A stretch of 64,000 nt of DNA from Bacillus mobilis (lineage in GTDB: Bacteria > Bacillota > Bacilli > Bacillales > Bacillaceae_G). The position numbers were made by a program, and so were the translations under genes. The notes under the pieces were generated by a model. That model was not told the DNA's origin, searched no databases, and saw only the letters and a list, made by a program, of their open reading frames with translations. Of this stretch, positions 30,073 through 42,494 are shown piece after piece. The stretch is taken from contig NZ_MACF01000046.1 in the NCBI RefSeq assembly GCF_001884045.1, forward strand, positions 1-64,000, written 5' to 3'. Every line of letters begins with the position of its first letter. The first letter of the stretch is position 1.

Positions 30073-31425
30073 ATGTCAACTGTTGCGTTCCATACGTTAG
30101 GTTGTAAAGTAAACCACTATGAAACAGAAGCCATTTGGCAATTGTTTAAACAAGGTGGATATGAAAGAACTGAATATGAAAAGAAATCTGATGTATACGT
30201 TATTAATACGTGTACAGTAACGAATACGGGAGATAAGAAAAGCCGTCAAGTTATTAGACGCGCTGTTCGCCAAAACCCGGATGCGGTTATTTGTGTAACT
30301 GGATGTTATGCACAAACATCTCCAGCGGAAATTATGGCGATTCCAGGTGTAGATATTGTAGTTGGTACACAGGATCGCGAAAAGATGTTAGGATACATCG
30401 AAGAATTCCGCAAAGAGCGTCAGCCAATTAATGCCGTCCGCAACATTATGAAGACACGTGTATACGAAGAACTGGATGTACCTTATTTCACGGATCGTAC
30501 ACGTGCATCTTTAAAAATACAAGAAGGTTGTAATAACTTCTGTACATTCTGTATTATTCCTTGGGCGCGTGGTTTAATGCGCTCTCGTGATGGGAAAGAA
30601 GTTATTAAACAAGCGCAGCAATTAGTAGATGCAGGTTATAAAGAAATCGTATTAACAGGTATTCATACAGGTGGGTACGGTGAAGATATTAAAGACTATA
30701 ACTTAGCTGGATTACTTCGTGATATGGAAGCGGAAGTAGGCGGATTAAAACGTCTTCGTATTTCTTCTATTGAAGCGAGTCAGATTTCAGATGAAGTAAT
30801 TGAAGTGTTAGATAAGTCTGAAGTAGTTGTACGTCACTTACACATTCCGTTGCAATCTGGATCTAATACAGTATTAAAACGTATGCGTCGTAAGTATACG
30901 ATGGAATTTTTCCAAGAGCGTTTAGATCGTTTGAAAGAAGCGTTACCAGGTCTTGCGATTACATCGGACGTAATCGTTGGTTTCCCAGGTGAAACAGAAG
31001 AAGAATTCATGGAAACATACAATTTCATTAAAGAGAATCGCTTCTCTGAGTTACACGTATTCCCTTACTCAAAACGTACGGGAACACCTGCAGCGCGTAT
31101 GGAAGATCAAGTTCCTGAAGATGTGAAGAACGATCGTGTTCACCGTTTAATTGAACTATCTAATCAATTAGCAAAAGAGTATGCGTCACAGTTTGAAGGC
31201 GAAGTACTTGAAATCATTCCAGAAGAGCAATTTAAAGAGGGCGACCGCGAAGGGTTATATGTAGGTTATACAGATAACTACTTGAAAATTGTATTTGAAG
31301 GATCAGAAGAATTAATTGGTAAACTAGTGAAAGTGAAAATTACGAAAGCCGGTTATCCATATAACGAAGCGCAATTTGTTCGTGTTCTTGAAGATGATGT
31401 AAAAAAAGAATCAGCAAGCGCATAA
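30073..31425 (+). CDS. mtaB: tRNA t6A37 methylthiotransferase MtaB
   Basis: 450 residues (YqeV). UPF0004 domain with three cysteines (TLGCKVN, INTCTVT, VTGCYAQ), radical SAM motif CNNFCTFC, and a C-terminal TRAM domain. Makes ms2t6A at position 37 of ANN-reading tRNAs. Tightly linked to rsmE. Confidence 0.96.
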   Translation: MSTVAFHTLGCKVNHYETEAIWQLFKQGGYERTEYEKKSDVYVINTCTVTNTGDKKSRQVIRRAVRQNPDAVICVTGCYAQTSPAEIMAIPGVDIVVGTQDREKMLGYIEEFRKERQPINAVRNIMKTRVYEELDVPYFTDRTRASLKIQEGCNNFCTFCIIPWARGLMRSRDGKEVIKQAQQLVDAGYKEIVLTGIHTGGYGEDIKDYNLAGLLRDMEAEVGGLKRLRISSIEASQISDEVIEVLDKSEVVVRHLHIPLQSGSNTVLKRMRRKYTMEFFQERLDRLKEALPGLAITSDVIVGFPGETEEEFMETYNFIKENRFSELHVFPYSKRTGTPAARMEDQVPEDVKNDRVHRLIELSNQLAKEYASQFEGEVLEIIPEEQFKEGDREGLYVGYTDNYLKIVFEGSEELIGKLVKVKITKAGYPYNEAQFVRVLEDDVKKESASA

Positions 31426-31435
31426 ATTGAAACTT

Positions 31436-31463
31436 TAATCAGTGAGGCATCCCCCACTGATTA
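31436..31463 (-). repeat. TAATCAG/CTGATTA hairpin repeat, copy 1
   Basis: Read on the minus strand: TAATCAGTGGGGGATG then CCTCACTGATTA, continuing into AAGTTTC (to 31429). The arms pair imperfectly. Close relatives lie at 52428 and 54802, with a looser one at 39828. Confidence 0.75.
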
Positions 31464-31470
31464 TCAGCCC

Positions 31471-31518
31471 GACCCCCACCTAAGTTCTTTATTTTCGTTG
31501 AATTTTGAGGTGGGGGTC
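31471..31518 (+). repeat. Long hairpin with GACCCCCACCT arms
   Basis: gacccccacct (31471-31481) and aggtgggggtc (31508-31518) pair perfectly with a 26-nt AT-rich loop; only TT follows. G/C-rich arms stand out from the AT-rich surroundings. Confidence 0.75.
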
Positions 31519-31551
31519 TTACTGCCTTACTGTCTTGGTAAATAGCGGGAT

Positions 31552-31591
31552 AAAAAGGCATGCAAACGGAAACGATTTGCATGCCTTTTTT
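31552..31591 (+). terminator. Bidirectional terminator after mtaB
   Basis: aaaaaggcatgcaaa and tttgcatgccttttt pair over 15 bp, loop about 9 nt, T run after. Confidence 0.9.
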
Positions 31592-31771
31592 GTGGAGAAT
31601 TTAAGTGCTGAAAAAGCAGGTACATCGAATGAGTAGTTATTTAATATTTTCTTGTATTAAAAAAGGTGTAAAGATAAAAATATAGTTATCTTCAGAGGGA
31701 AAGAATAATAGCTATCTACATAGCTTTTGAACAGGGAAGGGCATCTATTCTTCTTTTATTCTGCCAAATAG

Positions 31772-31801
31772 TTGACCTGAAGTGATAAAATGTATTATAA
31801 T
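31772..31801 (+). promoter_or_regulatory. rpsU promoter
   Basis: TTGACC (31772-31777), 18-bp spacer, TATAAT (31796-31801), about 85 nt before the rpsU start. Confidence 0.7.
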
Positions 31802-31885
31802 CGTAAAAGACATGCTGAAGAAGGGTTTCTTTTTGCATGCTGAAATTAGTATGTAAGTGTGATGTTTCGGAGGGAGGGAAAGAGA

Positions 31886-32059
31886 ATGTCAAAAACAGTC
31901 GTTCGTAAAAACGAGTCTTTGGAGGATGCACTTCGCCGTTTTAAAAGATCGGTTTCTAAAACTGGTACACTTGCTGAAGCAAGAAAGCGCGAGTTTTATG
32001 AAAAGCCAAGTGTAAAACGTAAGAAGAAATCTGAAGCGGCAAGAAAGCGTAAATTCTAA
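31886..32059 (+). CDS. rpsU: 30S ribosomal protein S21
   Basis: 57 residues from ATG 31886 (GGAGGGAGGG). Sequence [28 protein letters not shown] and basic tail [14 protein letters not shown] are canonical. S21 sits near the anti-SD end of 16S rRNA. Co-transcribed with yqeY. Confidence 0.98.
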
Positions 32060-32074
32060 GAGAGGGTGTAAGTT

Positions 32075-32518
32075 ATGAGTCTTCTCGGTCGTTTAAACGA
32101 TGATATGAAACAAGCGATGAAGAATAAACAAAAAGAAAAATTAACCGTTATTCGTATGGTTAAGGCTGCTTTACAAAATGAAGGTATTAAACTGCAACAT
32201 ACTCTTACTGAAGAAGAGGAACTAACAGTTTTAGCTCGTGAAGTAAAACAGTATAAGGACTCCCTCCTTGAATTTAAAAAAGCTGGTCGTGAAGACCTTG
32301 TTAATAAACTGCAAAGTGAAATTCAGATTTTAAGCGCATATTTGCCGGAGCAATTAACAGAAGAAGAACTAGCGAATGTAATTAAGCAAGTTATTTCTGA
32401 AGTTGGTGCGACATCTAAAGCAGATATGGGTAAGGTGATGACTGCTGTTATGCCGAAAGTAAAAGGTAAAACAGACGGATCACTTGTGAATAAGTTGGTT
32501 ATCCAACTATTAGCATAA
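32075..32518 (+). CDS. yqeY: GatB/YqeY domain protein
   Basis: 147 residues, helical tRNA-binding-like domain related to the GatB tail ([44 protein letters not shown]). Exact role unknown. GAGAGGGTG ribosome site; 15 nt behind rpsU. Confidence 0.94.
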   Translation: MSLLGRLNDDMKQAMKNKQKEKLTVIRMVKAALQNEGIKLQHTLTEEEELTVLAREVKQYKDSLLEFKKAGREDLVNKLQSEIQILSAYLPEQLTEEELANVIKQVISEVGATSKADMGKVMTAVMPKVKGKTDGSLVNKLVIQLLA

Positions 32519-32552
32519 AAAAACGTCTCATTTCGTATGAGACGTTTTTTTA
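32518..32552 (+). terminator. Terminator of rpsU-yqeY
   Basis: acgtctcat (32523-32531) pairs with atgagacgt (32537-32545) and is followed by T's. Confidence 0.9.
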
Positions 32553-32575
32553 TGCTTTTTTTCAGTTTGGACGTG

Positions 32576-32602
32576 ATATTACAAGCTCTTTTTTCATACA
32601 TA
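32576..32602 (+). promoter_or_regulatory. Probable sigma-E promoter of yqfC
   Basis: GATATT (ends 32580), 14-nt spacer, CATACATA (32595-32602), close to the sigma-E -35/-10 consensus with CATACA exact. Agrees with mother-cell expression of yqfCD in B. subtilis. Confidence 0.65.
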
Positions 32603-32626
32603 TGGGATGAGAGGGGGTCTTTTGAG

Positions 32627-32920
32627 ATGAAAAAATTAGAACAAATGAAGAATTGGTTAACAAAGCAAATAGACCTGCCAGTGGATGTGCTAATGGATCT
32701 ACCTCGGATCACGCTTGTCGGGCAAGTGCATATCTATATAGAAAATCATCGAGGTTTATTAGTGTTTTCAGATAAAGAAGTAAGGTTGTTATTAAAGCAC
32801 GGTCAATTATTAATTAAAGGGCAATCCTTTATTATTAAAACAATCCTTCCAGAAGAACTTTTACTTGAAGGAATAATTGAGCAAGTGACGTTTTTAGAAA
32901 ACGAAAAAAAAGAGGAGTGA
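32627..32920 (+). CDS. yqfC: Sporulation protein YqfC
   Basis: 97 residues from ATG 32627 (GAGGGGG); upstream open frame crosses the terminator and is rejected. YabP/YqfC family: LPRITLVGQVHIYIENHRGLLVFSDKEVRL. Made early in the mother cell under sigma-E; exact role unknown. Followed by yqfD. Confidence 0.92.
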   Translation: MKKLEQMKNWLTKQIDLPVDVLMDLPRITLVGQVHIYIENHRGLLVFSDKEVRLLLKHGQLLIKGQSFIIKTILPEELLLEGIIEQVTFLENEKKEE

Positions 32921-33098
32921 GGGAAACTTCCATATGTGAAGTTTTTCTTCGTTATTTTCGTGATTCGACCTTACTATTCATTTTATCTCGCTATTTATGG
33001 GTGGTAGAACTCTTTATTTCATTTTCGTACGAGCTATTTTGCTAATTAAAGCGAAAAAAGTAGTGTGTATACTTTTGGAAAGGTAGTGGAGATAGTAG

Positions 33099-34298
33099 AT
33101 GAAAAATAAATGGTTTATAAAGTGGCTTGGATATGTAAAAGTGCGAATTGAAGGTAGAGGAGCGGAACGGTTCGTTAACGAATGTGTGCGTAGAAAATTA
33201 TTAGTTTGGGATGTTAAGAAGATTGCTGATGAAACGTTAGTTTTTTGTATGTTATTACGAGATGTGAAGAAAATAAAACCAATTTATAGAAAAAATGAAT
33301 GTAAACTATATTTTATTGGGCGTTACGGTTTTCCTTTTTTGAATAAGCGTTTAATTAAAAATAGTGGATTCTTAATTGGTTTTTTAATTTTCTTTTTTGG
33401 CATGATTGCATTATCTAATATGGTTTGGAAAATTGAAATTACAGGAGCGAAACCTGAAACAGAATATATATTGATGAAAGAATTGGACAAAATGGGTATT
33501 AAAAAAGGAAAATTACAATTCCAGATGCCTAATGTAGAAGATGTACAGCGTCACTTGACAGACAATATTAATGCGATTACTTGGGCGGGACTAGAAATAA
33601 GAGGAACGACGTACCATTTTAAAATTGTTGAAAAAAACGAGCCGAAAAAAGAAAAGGAACAAAGGCCGCAAAATTTAGTAGCAAAAAAAGAAGCGATTGT
33701 GACAAAAACATTTGTTGAAGTAGGAAAACCAGTTGTCTTGAAAAATGACCATGTCGAAAAAGGGCAGCTTCTCGTATCAGGGATATACGGTAATGAGGAG
33801 AGTCCGACGATTGTTTCGGCCCAAGGTATTGTATATGGAGAAACGTGGTACACATCTGAGGTGAATGTGCCACTAAAGACGCAATTTCAAGTATATACTG
33901 GCAATGCATATAATGAGCATTACCTTGCATTTGGGAGTACGAAAATAAAAATATGGGGATTTCAACATGATAAGTATAAACGCTCTCGTACGGAAAGTGT
34001 AAAACACGATGTGAAACTATTTGGTTTTACACTGCCAATCGCGTACGAAAAAGATATCGTGCGAGAAGAGGAAGAAGCGAATCGGGAATATACAGAAAAA
34101 CAGGCAATGAAAGTAGCGAAAGAGATGGCTGAAAAAGAACTAAAGAAAAAATTGGATGAACATGCTATGATTGTAAGTGATAAGATTTTGAGTAAACAGG
34201 TTGAGGCGGATCAACTAAAAGTCACATTGCATTATACTGTGATCGAAAATATTGCAGAGCCACAACCAATATCCGAATCCGATATTCAAGGAGACTGA
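33099..34298 (+). CDS. yqfD: Sporulation protein YqfD
   Basis: 399 residues. N-terminal cytosolic domain, one membrane helix (about 88-108, GFLIGFLIFFFGMIALSNMVW) and a large extracytoplasmic part with EITGAKPETEYI and GTTYHFKIVEK. Sigma-E regulon member in B. subtilis, related to SpoIIIA-associated ring proteins by fold prediction only. 178 nt separate it from yqfC; phoH follows 3 nt behind. Confidence 0.92.
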   Translation: MKNKWFIKWLGYVKVRIEGRGAERFVNECVRRKLLVWDVKKIADETLVFCMLLRDVKKIKPIYRKNECKLYFIGRYGFPFLNKRLIKNSGFLIGFLIFFFGMIALSNMVWKIEITGAKPETEYILMKELDKMGIKKGKLQFQMPNVEDVQRHLTDNINAITWAGLEIRGTTYHFKIVEKNEPKKEKEQRPQNLVAKKEAIVTKTFVEVGKPVVLKNDHVEKGQLLVSGIYGNEESPTIVSAQGIVYGETWYTSEVNVPLKTQFQVYTGNAYNEHYLAFGSTKIKIWGFQHDKYKRSRTESVKHDVKLFGFTLPIAYEKDIVREEEEANREYTEKQAMKVAKEMAEKELKKKLDEHAMIVSDKILSKQVEADQLKVTLHYTVIENIAEPQPISESDIQGD

Positions 34299-34301
34299 GT
34301 A

Positions 34302-35261
34302 ATGGCAGAACAATTAGTAGAAATGAACCAACAATTGGAAAATACTAACGAAGCAATCGCTCTTTTTGGAGTCAATGATGCTCATTTGAAAGTAATTGAA
34401 CGGGAACTGAATGTATCGATCGTAACTAGAGGTGAAACTGTTCATGCATCTGGAGCAGTTGAAACTGTGACACTCGTAGAAAAAATCTTACAGCAATTAC
34501 TTGTTGTTATTCGAAAAGGTGTATCAATTACAGAAAGAGATGTTGCGTATGCAATTCAGCTCGCACAACAAGGGAAAATTGCTCAATTTGAAGAGTTATA
34601 TGAAGAAGAAATCTTTAAAACGGCAAAAGGTAAATCCATTCGTGTAAAAACAATGGGGCAAAGAAGATATATTCATGCAATGAAGAAGAATGATGTTGTA
34701 TTTGGAATAGGACCTGCTGGGACTGGGAAAACATACTTAGCTGTAGTAATGGCTGTAAGAGCTCTAAAGCAAGGGTATGTAAAGAAAATCATTTTAACGA
34801 GACCGGCTGTAGAAGCTGGAGAAAGTTTAGGGTTTTTACCAGGTGATTTGAAAGAGAAAGTAGATCCATATTTACGTCCATTGTATGATGCGTTGCACGA
34901 TATTCTTGGACAAGAATATACACAGCGTATGATGGAGCGAGGTGTAATTGAAATTGCGCCTCTAGCTTATATGAGAGGGCGTACGCTCGATGATTCATTT
35001 GTTATTTTAGATGAAGCGCAAAATACAACGGGTGCACAAATAAAAATGTTTTTAACTAGATTAGGTTTTAGTTCTAAAATGGTTATTACGGGAGACCCTT
35101 CACAAGTAGACTTACCAAAAGGGGTAAAATCAGGGCTTTCGCTAGCTTCTAACATTTTATCTGGTGTATCAGGTCTTTCGTTCATTACATTAGAACAAAC
35201 GGACGTTGTGAGGCATCCGCTGGTGCAACGTATTATTGAGGCATATGATAAAATGGAATGA
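34302..35261 (+). CDS. phoH: PhoH family ATPase
   Basis: 319 residues. N-terminal KH-like segment, then P-loop (GIGPAGTGKTYLAVVMAV, near 137), FVILDEAQNTT (Walker B), TGDPSQVDLP. RNA metabolism suspected from genomic context next to ybeY. Its terminator overlaps the stop codon; pgpH is separate. Confidence 0.95.
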   Translation: MAEQLVEMNQQLENTNEAIALFGVNDAHLKVIERELNVSIVTRGETVHASGAVETVTLVEKILQQLLVVIRKGVSITERDVAYAIQLAQQGKIAQFEELYEEEIFKTAKGKSIRVKTMGQRRYIHAMKKNDVVFGIGPAGTGKTYLAVVMAVRALKQGYVKKIILTRPAVEAGESLGFLPGDLKEKVDPYLRPLYDALHDILGQEYTQRMMERGVIEIAPLAYMRGRTLDDSFVILDEAQNTTGAQIKMFLTRLGFSSKMVITGDPSQVDLPKGVKSGLSLASNILSGVSGLSFITLEQTDVVRHPLVQRIIEAYDKME

Positions 35262-35290
35262 TCCTATTTGTCAGGATCATTTCTTTTTGT
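35257..35290 (+). terminator. Terminator of phoH
   Basis: aatgatcct (35257-35265) and aggatcatt (35273-35281), then ttcttttt. Confidence 0.85.
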
Positions 35291-35454
35291 ATTAAGGTTG
35301 GCGAACGGCATATTTTTTACTATCATAAAAGATAAGAGAAATAAACTATAGGTACTGGTGTATCAAAGTGTTCTCTAAAAGTATCGTTGGCTAGAAGAAA
35401 TGAAAGCTATAAATAGTTTCACTTTATTTCTGGAGAGGAGAAGGTATTGAAATC

Positions 35455-37599
35455 ATGTTAAGAGCTCAAGAAATTTCTAAGTGGTTTCGTAATTTACAAC
35501 ATTCGAAAAAACTAAGTTGGATTTCTTACGTTTTGTTAGGAGCAGTGCTGTTTTTTGCACTTATGAATAATGTAAAACCAGAGCAATTAGATGTTGATAT
35601 GTATTCTATTGCGAAAAAAACAATTCATTCTCCTATTAAAATTGAAGATAAGGTTATAACGGACAGAAAAAAACAAGAGGCTGCTCAAAAAGTCGGGGAT
35701 CAATATACATATAGAAGTGAATATAAACAAAATAGAGTAGATATTGTAAATGATGTTTTTGCTAAGGTAAATGAAGTAATTCAAGAGATGAAAGCTGCTG
35801 GACCTGAAGAGCAAAAAAAGATGACCGATGCAAATAAATTAGAAAAGTTGAAGAAGAAGTTACCATCTAATTTAACAAAAGAATTATCGGATGAGAATTT
35901 ATTATACTTTATTAATGCAGAACCAGATCAATTAGAATTAGCAAAAAACGCGGCTTTAACGTCTGTTAGTGTTATTATGGGTGGAAATATTAAAATGTCC
36001 GAAGAAATAGCAGCAAAAGAGCGATTTGTTAATGAAATGAAAAGCCTCAATGTGAATAGCGGCTTGAAGGAAGCTGTGAATGCGCTAGGATCATATGCGA
36101 TTACAGCAAATTATTTTTATGATCCAGCTGTAACGAAAGAGAAGAAGAAAGCAGAAGAGGACTTAGTTCCACCTGTTTATATCCTTCAAGGACAAGTTAT
36201 TGTTAGAGAAGGTGAAACAATTTCAAGTGATATGTATAATCAATTGAAATTAGTCGGTTTATTAGAGAAAGGTAATAGTTTTCAGCCTTATGTTGGATTA
36301 GCAGTGCTCATTGGTGTGTTACTGTACTTTATGCATAAGCAGTTTGAAGTATTTTTACAGCGCAAAAGAGAAGACCGGCCGTACATTTTAGCGTATATTA
36401 CAATTTTGTCTATCACGATTGTTTTAATGAAAATTATTAGTTTGTTTCAAAAGCTTGAATATGCAGGAATTGCGTATGTTGTCCCAGTTGCGATGGGAAC
36501 AATACTTGTAAAACTAATGATTGGCGATCGATTTGTATTTTTAACAAGTATGATTTTTTCTGTGTGCGGAAGTATTATGTTTAATGAAGGAGTAACAAGT
36601 ACACTGAATTATAGTGTAGGTATTTACGTGCTATTAAGTTCATTATCAGTAAGCATTTTCTTAAGAGAAAAAAATCGTCGTACGATGATTTTGCAAGCTG
36701 GTATACTCGTTTCTATCTTAAATGTAGTCGTCTTAGCGGCGTTATTATTATTACGTAATGGGAATTTTTCACCTCTTGAAATTGGAACACAATTATTGAT
36801 GGCTTCCGTTTCAGGTATTATCTCATCCGTTTTAGCGATGGGGATATTACCATATTTAGAGAGTGGACTTGGGATTGTATCAAGCATGAAGCTTATGGAA
36901 CTATCAAGTCCGAATCATCCGCTTTTGCGTAGAATTTTGTTAGAAGCGCCAGGAACATATCACCACAGTGTAATGGTAGCGAATCTTTCTGAGGCAGCAT
37001 GTGAAGCGGTTGGAGCAAATGGTGTATTAGCACGTGTAGGGGCGTATTATCATGATGTAGGAAAAACAGTACAACCGCAATTCTTTATTGAAAACCAGAT
37101 GGGAATTGAAAATCCACATGATAAATTAGATCCTGTGACGAGTAAAGATATTATCATTGCTCACGTAACAGATGGAGTCAGAATGCTCGAAGAATACCAT
37201 ATTCCGCAAGAAATTATCGATATTGCTGGACAACACCATGGTACAACATTACTTAAATATTTTTATTATAAGGCGATTAAAGAAGATAAAGAAAAATATA
37301 CAGAAGAGATGTTCCGCTATCCGGGATCAAAAGCAACTTCTAAAGAGTCGGCAATTGTTGGTATTGCTGATAGTGTTGAGGCGGCGGTACGTTCTATGAA
37401 TCACCCAACGCCAGATCAAATAAATAATTTAGTACAAAGTATTATTAAAGATCGCCTGCAAGATGGGCAATTTAGTGAATGTGATTTGACATTTAAGGAA
37501 CTACAAATCGTTGGAAAAACGTTATGTGAAACGTTAAATGGTATTTTCCATTCGCGTATTACATATCCGGAACTACCGGAAGAGAAGGAGAAAGAATGA
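35455..37599 (+). CDS. pgpH: PgpH, cyclic-di-AMP phosphodiesterase
   Basis: 714 residues (YqfF): short cytosolic start, first helix ([17 protein letters not shown]), long extracytoplasmic 7TMR-HDED sensor (about 45-275), seven membrane helices (about 280-470), and a C-terminal HD hydrolase with [13 protein letters not shown] (H533-D534) and [13 protein letters not shown]. Lowers cyclic-di-AMP, affecting osmotic balance and the cell wall. ATG 35455 follows GGAGAGGAG. Overlaps ybeY by ATGA. Confidence 0.95.
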   Translation: MLRAQEISKWFRNLQHSKKLSWISYVLLGAVLFFALMNNVKPEQLDVDMYSIAKKTIHSPIKIEDKVITDRKKQEAAQKVGDQYTYRSEYKQNRVDIVNDVFAKVNEVIQEMKAAGPEEQKKMTDANKLEKLKKKLPSNLTKELSDENLLYFINAEPDQLELAKNAALTSVSVIMGGNIKMSEEIAAKERFVNEMKSLNVNSGLKEAVNALGSYAITANYFYDPAVTKEKKKAEEDLVPPVYILQGQVIVREGETISSDMYNQLKLVGLLEKGNSFQPYVGLAVLIGVLLYFMHKQFEVFLQRKREDRPYILAYITILSITIVLMKIISLFQKLEYAGIAYVVPVAMGTILVKLMIGDRFVFLTSMIFSVCGSIMFNEGVTSTLNYSVGIYVLLSSLSVSIFLREKNRRTMILQAGILVSILNVVVLAALLLLRNGNFSPLEIGTQLLMASVSGIISSVLAMGILPYLESGLGIVSSMKLMELSSPNHPLLRRILLEAPGTYHHSVMVANLSEAACEAVGANGVLARVGAYYHDVGKTVQPQFFIENQMGIENPHDKLDPVTSKDIIIAHVTDGVRMLEEYHIPQEIIDIAGQHHGTTLLKYFYYKAIKEDKEKYTEEMFRYPGSKATSKESAIVGIADSVEAAVRSMNHPTPDQINNLVQSIIKDRLQDGQFSECDLTFKELQIVGKTLCETLNGIFHSRITYPELPEEKEKE

Positions 37600-38066
37600 G
37601 TTTATTAATTGATTTCATTGATGAAACAGAAGAAGTGAAAGAAGAATATGTGAATTTAATTCGTGAGATATTAGAAAAAGCAGCTCAAATGGAAAAAATA
37701 GAGGATGGTGCGGAGTTATCAGTGACATTTGTAGATAATGAACGCATTCGCGAGATTAATCGTGATTACCGAGATAAGGATCAGCCTACTGATGTCATTT
37801 CCTTTGCTATGGAAGAAATGGGAGAAGGAGAGATGGAAATTGTAGGTGCAGAGATGCCTCGTATGTTAGGTGACCTTATTATTTCTATTCCGAGAGCGAA
37901 AGAACAAGCTGAAGAGTATGGACATTCTTTTGATCGTGAACTTGGCTTTTTAGCGTTACATGGCTTTTTACATTTACTTGGTTATGACCACATGACAGAA
38001 GAGGATGAAAAAGAAATGTTTGGAAGACAAAAAGAAATTTTAGAGGCATTTGGATTAGGTCGATGA
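37596..38066 (+). CDS. ybeY: Endoribonuclease YbeY
   Basis: 156 residues; zinc site [11 protein letters not shown] is intact and [14 protein letters not shown] is typical. Role in 16S rRNA 3'-end maturation and ribosome quality control. Overlaps pgpH and dgkA at both ends, so translation is coupled. Confidence 0.97.
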   Translation: MSLLIDFIDETEEVKEEYVNLIREILEKAAQMEKIEDGAELSVTFVDNERIREINRDYRDKDQPTDVISFAMEEMGEGEMEIVGAEMPRMLGDLIISIPRAKEQAEEYGHSFDRELGFLALHGFLHLLGYDHMTEEDEKEMFGRQKEILEAFGLGR

Positions 38067-38416
38067 AAAAAGGAAAACTTATAAATAGTTTTGGATATGC
38101 TATAGCAGGTATATTCTTTTGTCTTCGTCATGAACGAAATATGAAAATTCATTATTTAGCCGCAGTCATTGTTATATGCTGCGGCTTTTATTTCCATATT
38201 ACGAAAGTAGAGTGGATGGTATTACTTATTGTAATAGGAATTGTAATGAGTTTAGAGATGGTAAATACGGCTGTGGAAAAAACAGTAGATTTAGCGACTA
38301 CTGATATACATCCGTTTGCGAAAATTGCAAAGGATGTCGCAGCCGGAGCGGTTTTATTGTTTGCGATAATAGCCGTTATAATTGGTGCTATTATCTTTTT
38401 GCCGTATGTGGTATAG
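38063..38416 (+). CDS. dgkA: Diacylglycerol/undecaprenol kinase family protein
   Basis: 117 residues, three membrane helices, active site [15 protein letters not shown]. In Gram-positives this family phosphorylates undecaprenol for cell wall and envelope lipid recycling. Overlaps ybeY by ATGA. Confidence 0.95.
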   Translation: MKKGKLINSFGYAIAGIFFCLRHERNMKIHYLAAVIVICCGFYFHITKVEWMVLLIVIGIVMSLEMVNTAVEKTVDLATTDIHPFAKIAKDVAAGAVLLFAIIAVIIGAIIFLPYVV

Positions 38417-38421
38417 TTGCA

Positions 38422-38448
38422 TTCCAAAGCTTTTATTAAGCTTTGGAA
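38422..38448 (+). other. Hairpin between dgkA and cdd
   Basis: ttccaaagctt and aagctttggaa pair perfectly (11 bp, 5-nt loop) with no T run; it could protect or process the transcript. Confidence 0.5.
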
Positions 38449-38467
38449 GTGCCGTAAAGGCCTTTAA

Positions 38468-39812
<1,345 letters not shown>

Positions 39813-39827
39813 AATAGAGTAAAGCTG

Positions 39828-39875
39828 TAATCAGCGGATGTTTTGTTCATCCGCTGATTATTGGTTTTTATGAGT
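39828..39875 (+). terminator. Terminator of era; relative of the TAATCAG repeat
   Basis: taatcagcggatg (39828-39840) pairs perfectly with catccgctgatta (39848-39860), then attggttttta. The TAATCAG...CTGATTA ends match the repeats at 31436, 52428 and 54802. Confidence 0.75.
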
Positions 39876-39988
39876 TTTGATAAATTAGGAAAAATTTTTC
39901 TCACATGAAAATGGACAAAATGGGTCAATTTAATAACAACAAAGGAAATTGGTTTATAGGCTACGCTTATTGAGAAAGGTGGATTCTT

Positions 39989-40132
39989 ATGCTAGATTTT
40001 ACCTGGAAGTTTTTCTCCAAAACAGGAAGCATTGAAACGTACTTGCTTTTGAAAGAAATGGAAAAAGACGTAAACGATGAGATGGATCAACATGAAGAGG
40101 AGCTAGCACATCTAGACTCTCCAATTTCTTGA
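39989..40132 (+). CDS. yqzL: YqzL family small protein
   Basis: 47 residues, MLDFTWKFFSKTGSIETYLLLKEME then an acidic tail. Short proteins of this kind lie between era and recO in B. subtilis. AAAGGTGG ribosome site. recO starts 34 nt after it. Function unknown. Confidence 0.88.
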   Translation: MLDFTWKFFSKTGSIETYLLLKEMEKDVNDEMDQHEEELAHLDSPIS

Positions 40133-40165
40133 CCCGTTTTGTTCAAACCTTGGATGGTGACGAAC

Positions 40166-40912
40166 ATGTTTCAAAAAGTTGAGGGCATCGTTATCCGTAC
40201 GACAGATTACGGAGAAACGAACAAGATTGTTACAATATTCTCAAGAGAATTGGGTAAGGTAAGTGCAATGGCAAGAGGAGCGAAAAAACCGAAAAGCCGG
40301 TTAGCATCTGTTTCGCAACTTATGACACATGGTAATTTTCTTATTCAAATGGGATCTGGACTTGGAACTTTACAACAAGGCGAGATTATTTCAACTATGA
40401 AAGAAATTCGCGAGGATATATTTTTAACTGCTTATGCATCATTTATTGTTGAGTTAACTGATAAAGCAACAGAAGATAAAAAACATAATCCATATTTATT
40501 TGAAATGTTATATCAAACGTTGCATTATATGTGTGAGGGTGTTGATTCAGAAGTATTATCATTAATTTATCAAACGAAAATGCTTCCGGTATTAGGGATG
40601 CGCCCGTATTTTGATACATGTGCGATTTGTCATCAAGAAACAGATTTTGTCGCCTTCTCTGTCCGGGAAGGCGGTTTTCTGTGCTCGCGTCATGCTGAAC
40701 AAGACCAGTATCGTATACCAGTGGGGGAAGCTGTACATAAATTATTACGTCTTTTCTACCACTTCGATTTACATAGACTTGGGAATGTATCAGTGAAGGA
40801 TAGCACAAAAAAACAAATGCGTTTAGTATTAAATACATATTATGATGAATATTGCGGGATTTATTTGAAATCAAGACGTTTCTTAGAACAACTTGATAAG
40901 TTTCAAATATAA
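40166..40912 (+). CDS. recO: DNA repair protein RecO
   Basis: 248 residues from ATG 40166; the upstream frame to 40139 lacks a ribosome site. N-terminal OB fold ([22 protein letters not shown]), helical core and a zinc knuckle ([22 protein letters not shown]). Loads RecA with RecR in recombinational repair. Confidence 0.96.
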   Translation: MFQKVEGIVIRTTDYGETNKIVTIFSRELGKVSAMARGAKKPKSRLASVSQLMTHGNFLIQMGSGLGTLQQGEIISTMKEIREDIFLTAYASFIVELTDKATEDKKHNPYLFEMLYQTLHYMCEGVDSEVLSLIYQTKMLPVLGMRPYFDTCAICHQETDFVAFSVREGGFLCSRHAEQDQYRIPVGEAVHKLLRLFYHFDLHRLGNVSVKDSTKKQMRLVLNTYYDEYCGIYLKSRRFLEQLDKFQI

Positions 40913-41019
40913 TTTGGGGCCGTATACGGTCCTTTTTACATCCTATCTTTTTCAAATAGCATATTTAGTATATAATATTTAAGAGATAGTATAACTTTTT
41001 TCGTTGTGCACTGAAGGTG

Positions 41020-41652
41020 GTGATTATCATAGAGCTGAATAAACGGCAAGAACATATCATTCAGATTGTAAAAGATCACGGTCCTATTACAGGGGAGTCA
41101 ATTGCTGCGCAATTGGGATTAACACGTGCAACGCTAAGACCAGACTTAGCAATTTTAACGATGGCTGGTTATTTAGAAGCGCGTCCACGCGTAGGTTATT
41201 TTTATACGGGTAAAACTGGGGGGCAGCTATTATCTGAAGCTGTTAAGAAAATTAAAGTACAAGATTATCAATCTAGACCGGCTGTAATTGATAAAAATGT
41301 ATCAGTATACGATGCGATTTGTACGATGTTTCTAGAGGACGTAGGTACATTATTCGTTGTAGATCAATCGACTCTATTAGTTGGCGTTGTATCTCGTAAA
41401 GATTTATTACGAGCTAGCCTAGGAAAGCAGGATTTAACCTCTCTTCCGGTTAATATTATCATGACAAGGATGCCAAACATTGCGATGTGTCGTAGAGAAG
41501 ATTCTTTATATGATATTGCGATGGAATTAATAGAAAGACAGATTGATGCGATGCCAGTTGTAAAAGATACGAAACAAGGTTTAGAAGTGATTGGACGAAT
41601 TACAAAAACAAATATTACACGTGCGTTTGTAAACTTAGTAAATAACGAATAA
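41020..41652 (+). CDS. ccpN: CcpN, repressor of gluconeogenic genes
   Basis: About 210 residues (YqzB). Helix-turn-helix (TGESIAAQLGLTRATLRPDLAILTMAGYLEARPRVGYFYTG) followed by two CBS domains. Represses gapB and pckA under glycolytic conditions in B. subtilis. The start is uncertain: GTG codons at 41017 and 41020 lie inside AAGGTGGTGAT, itself an almost perfect ribosome site, so ATC 41026, ATA 41029 or CTG 41035 may be used. yqfL follows 29 nt behind. Confidence 0.93.
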   Translation: MIIIELNKRQEHIIQIVKDHGPITGESIAAQLGLTRATLRPDLAILTMAGYLEARPRVGYFYTGKTGGQLLSEAVKKIKVQDYQSRPAVIDKNVSVYDAICTMFLEDVGTLFVVDQSTLLVGVVSRKDLLRASLGKQDLTSLPVNIIMTRMPNIAMCRREDSLYDIAMELIERQIDAMPVVKDTKQGLEVIGRITKTNITRAFVNLVNNE

Positions 41653-41672
41653 GTGTAATTTGTTTAAAGTGA

Positions 41673-42492
<820 letters not shown>

Positions 42493-42494
<2 letters not shown>

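Larger units (their letters stand above)
31426..31885 (+). other. Repeat-rich gap between mtaB and rpsU
   Basis: Contains, in order, the TAATCAG hairpin copy, a long G/C-rich hairpin, a strong terminator and the rpsU promoter, each listed separately. No ORF is supported. The remaining 31592-31770 is AT-rich and featureless to my reading. Confidence 0.6.
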
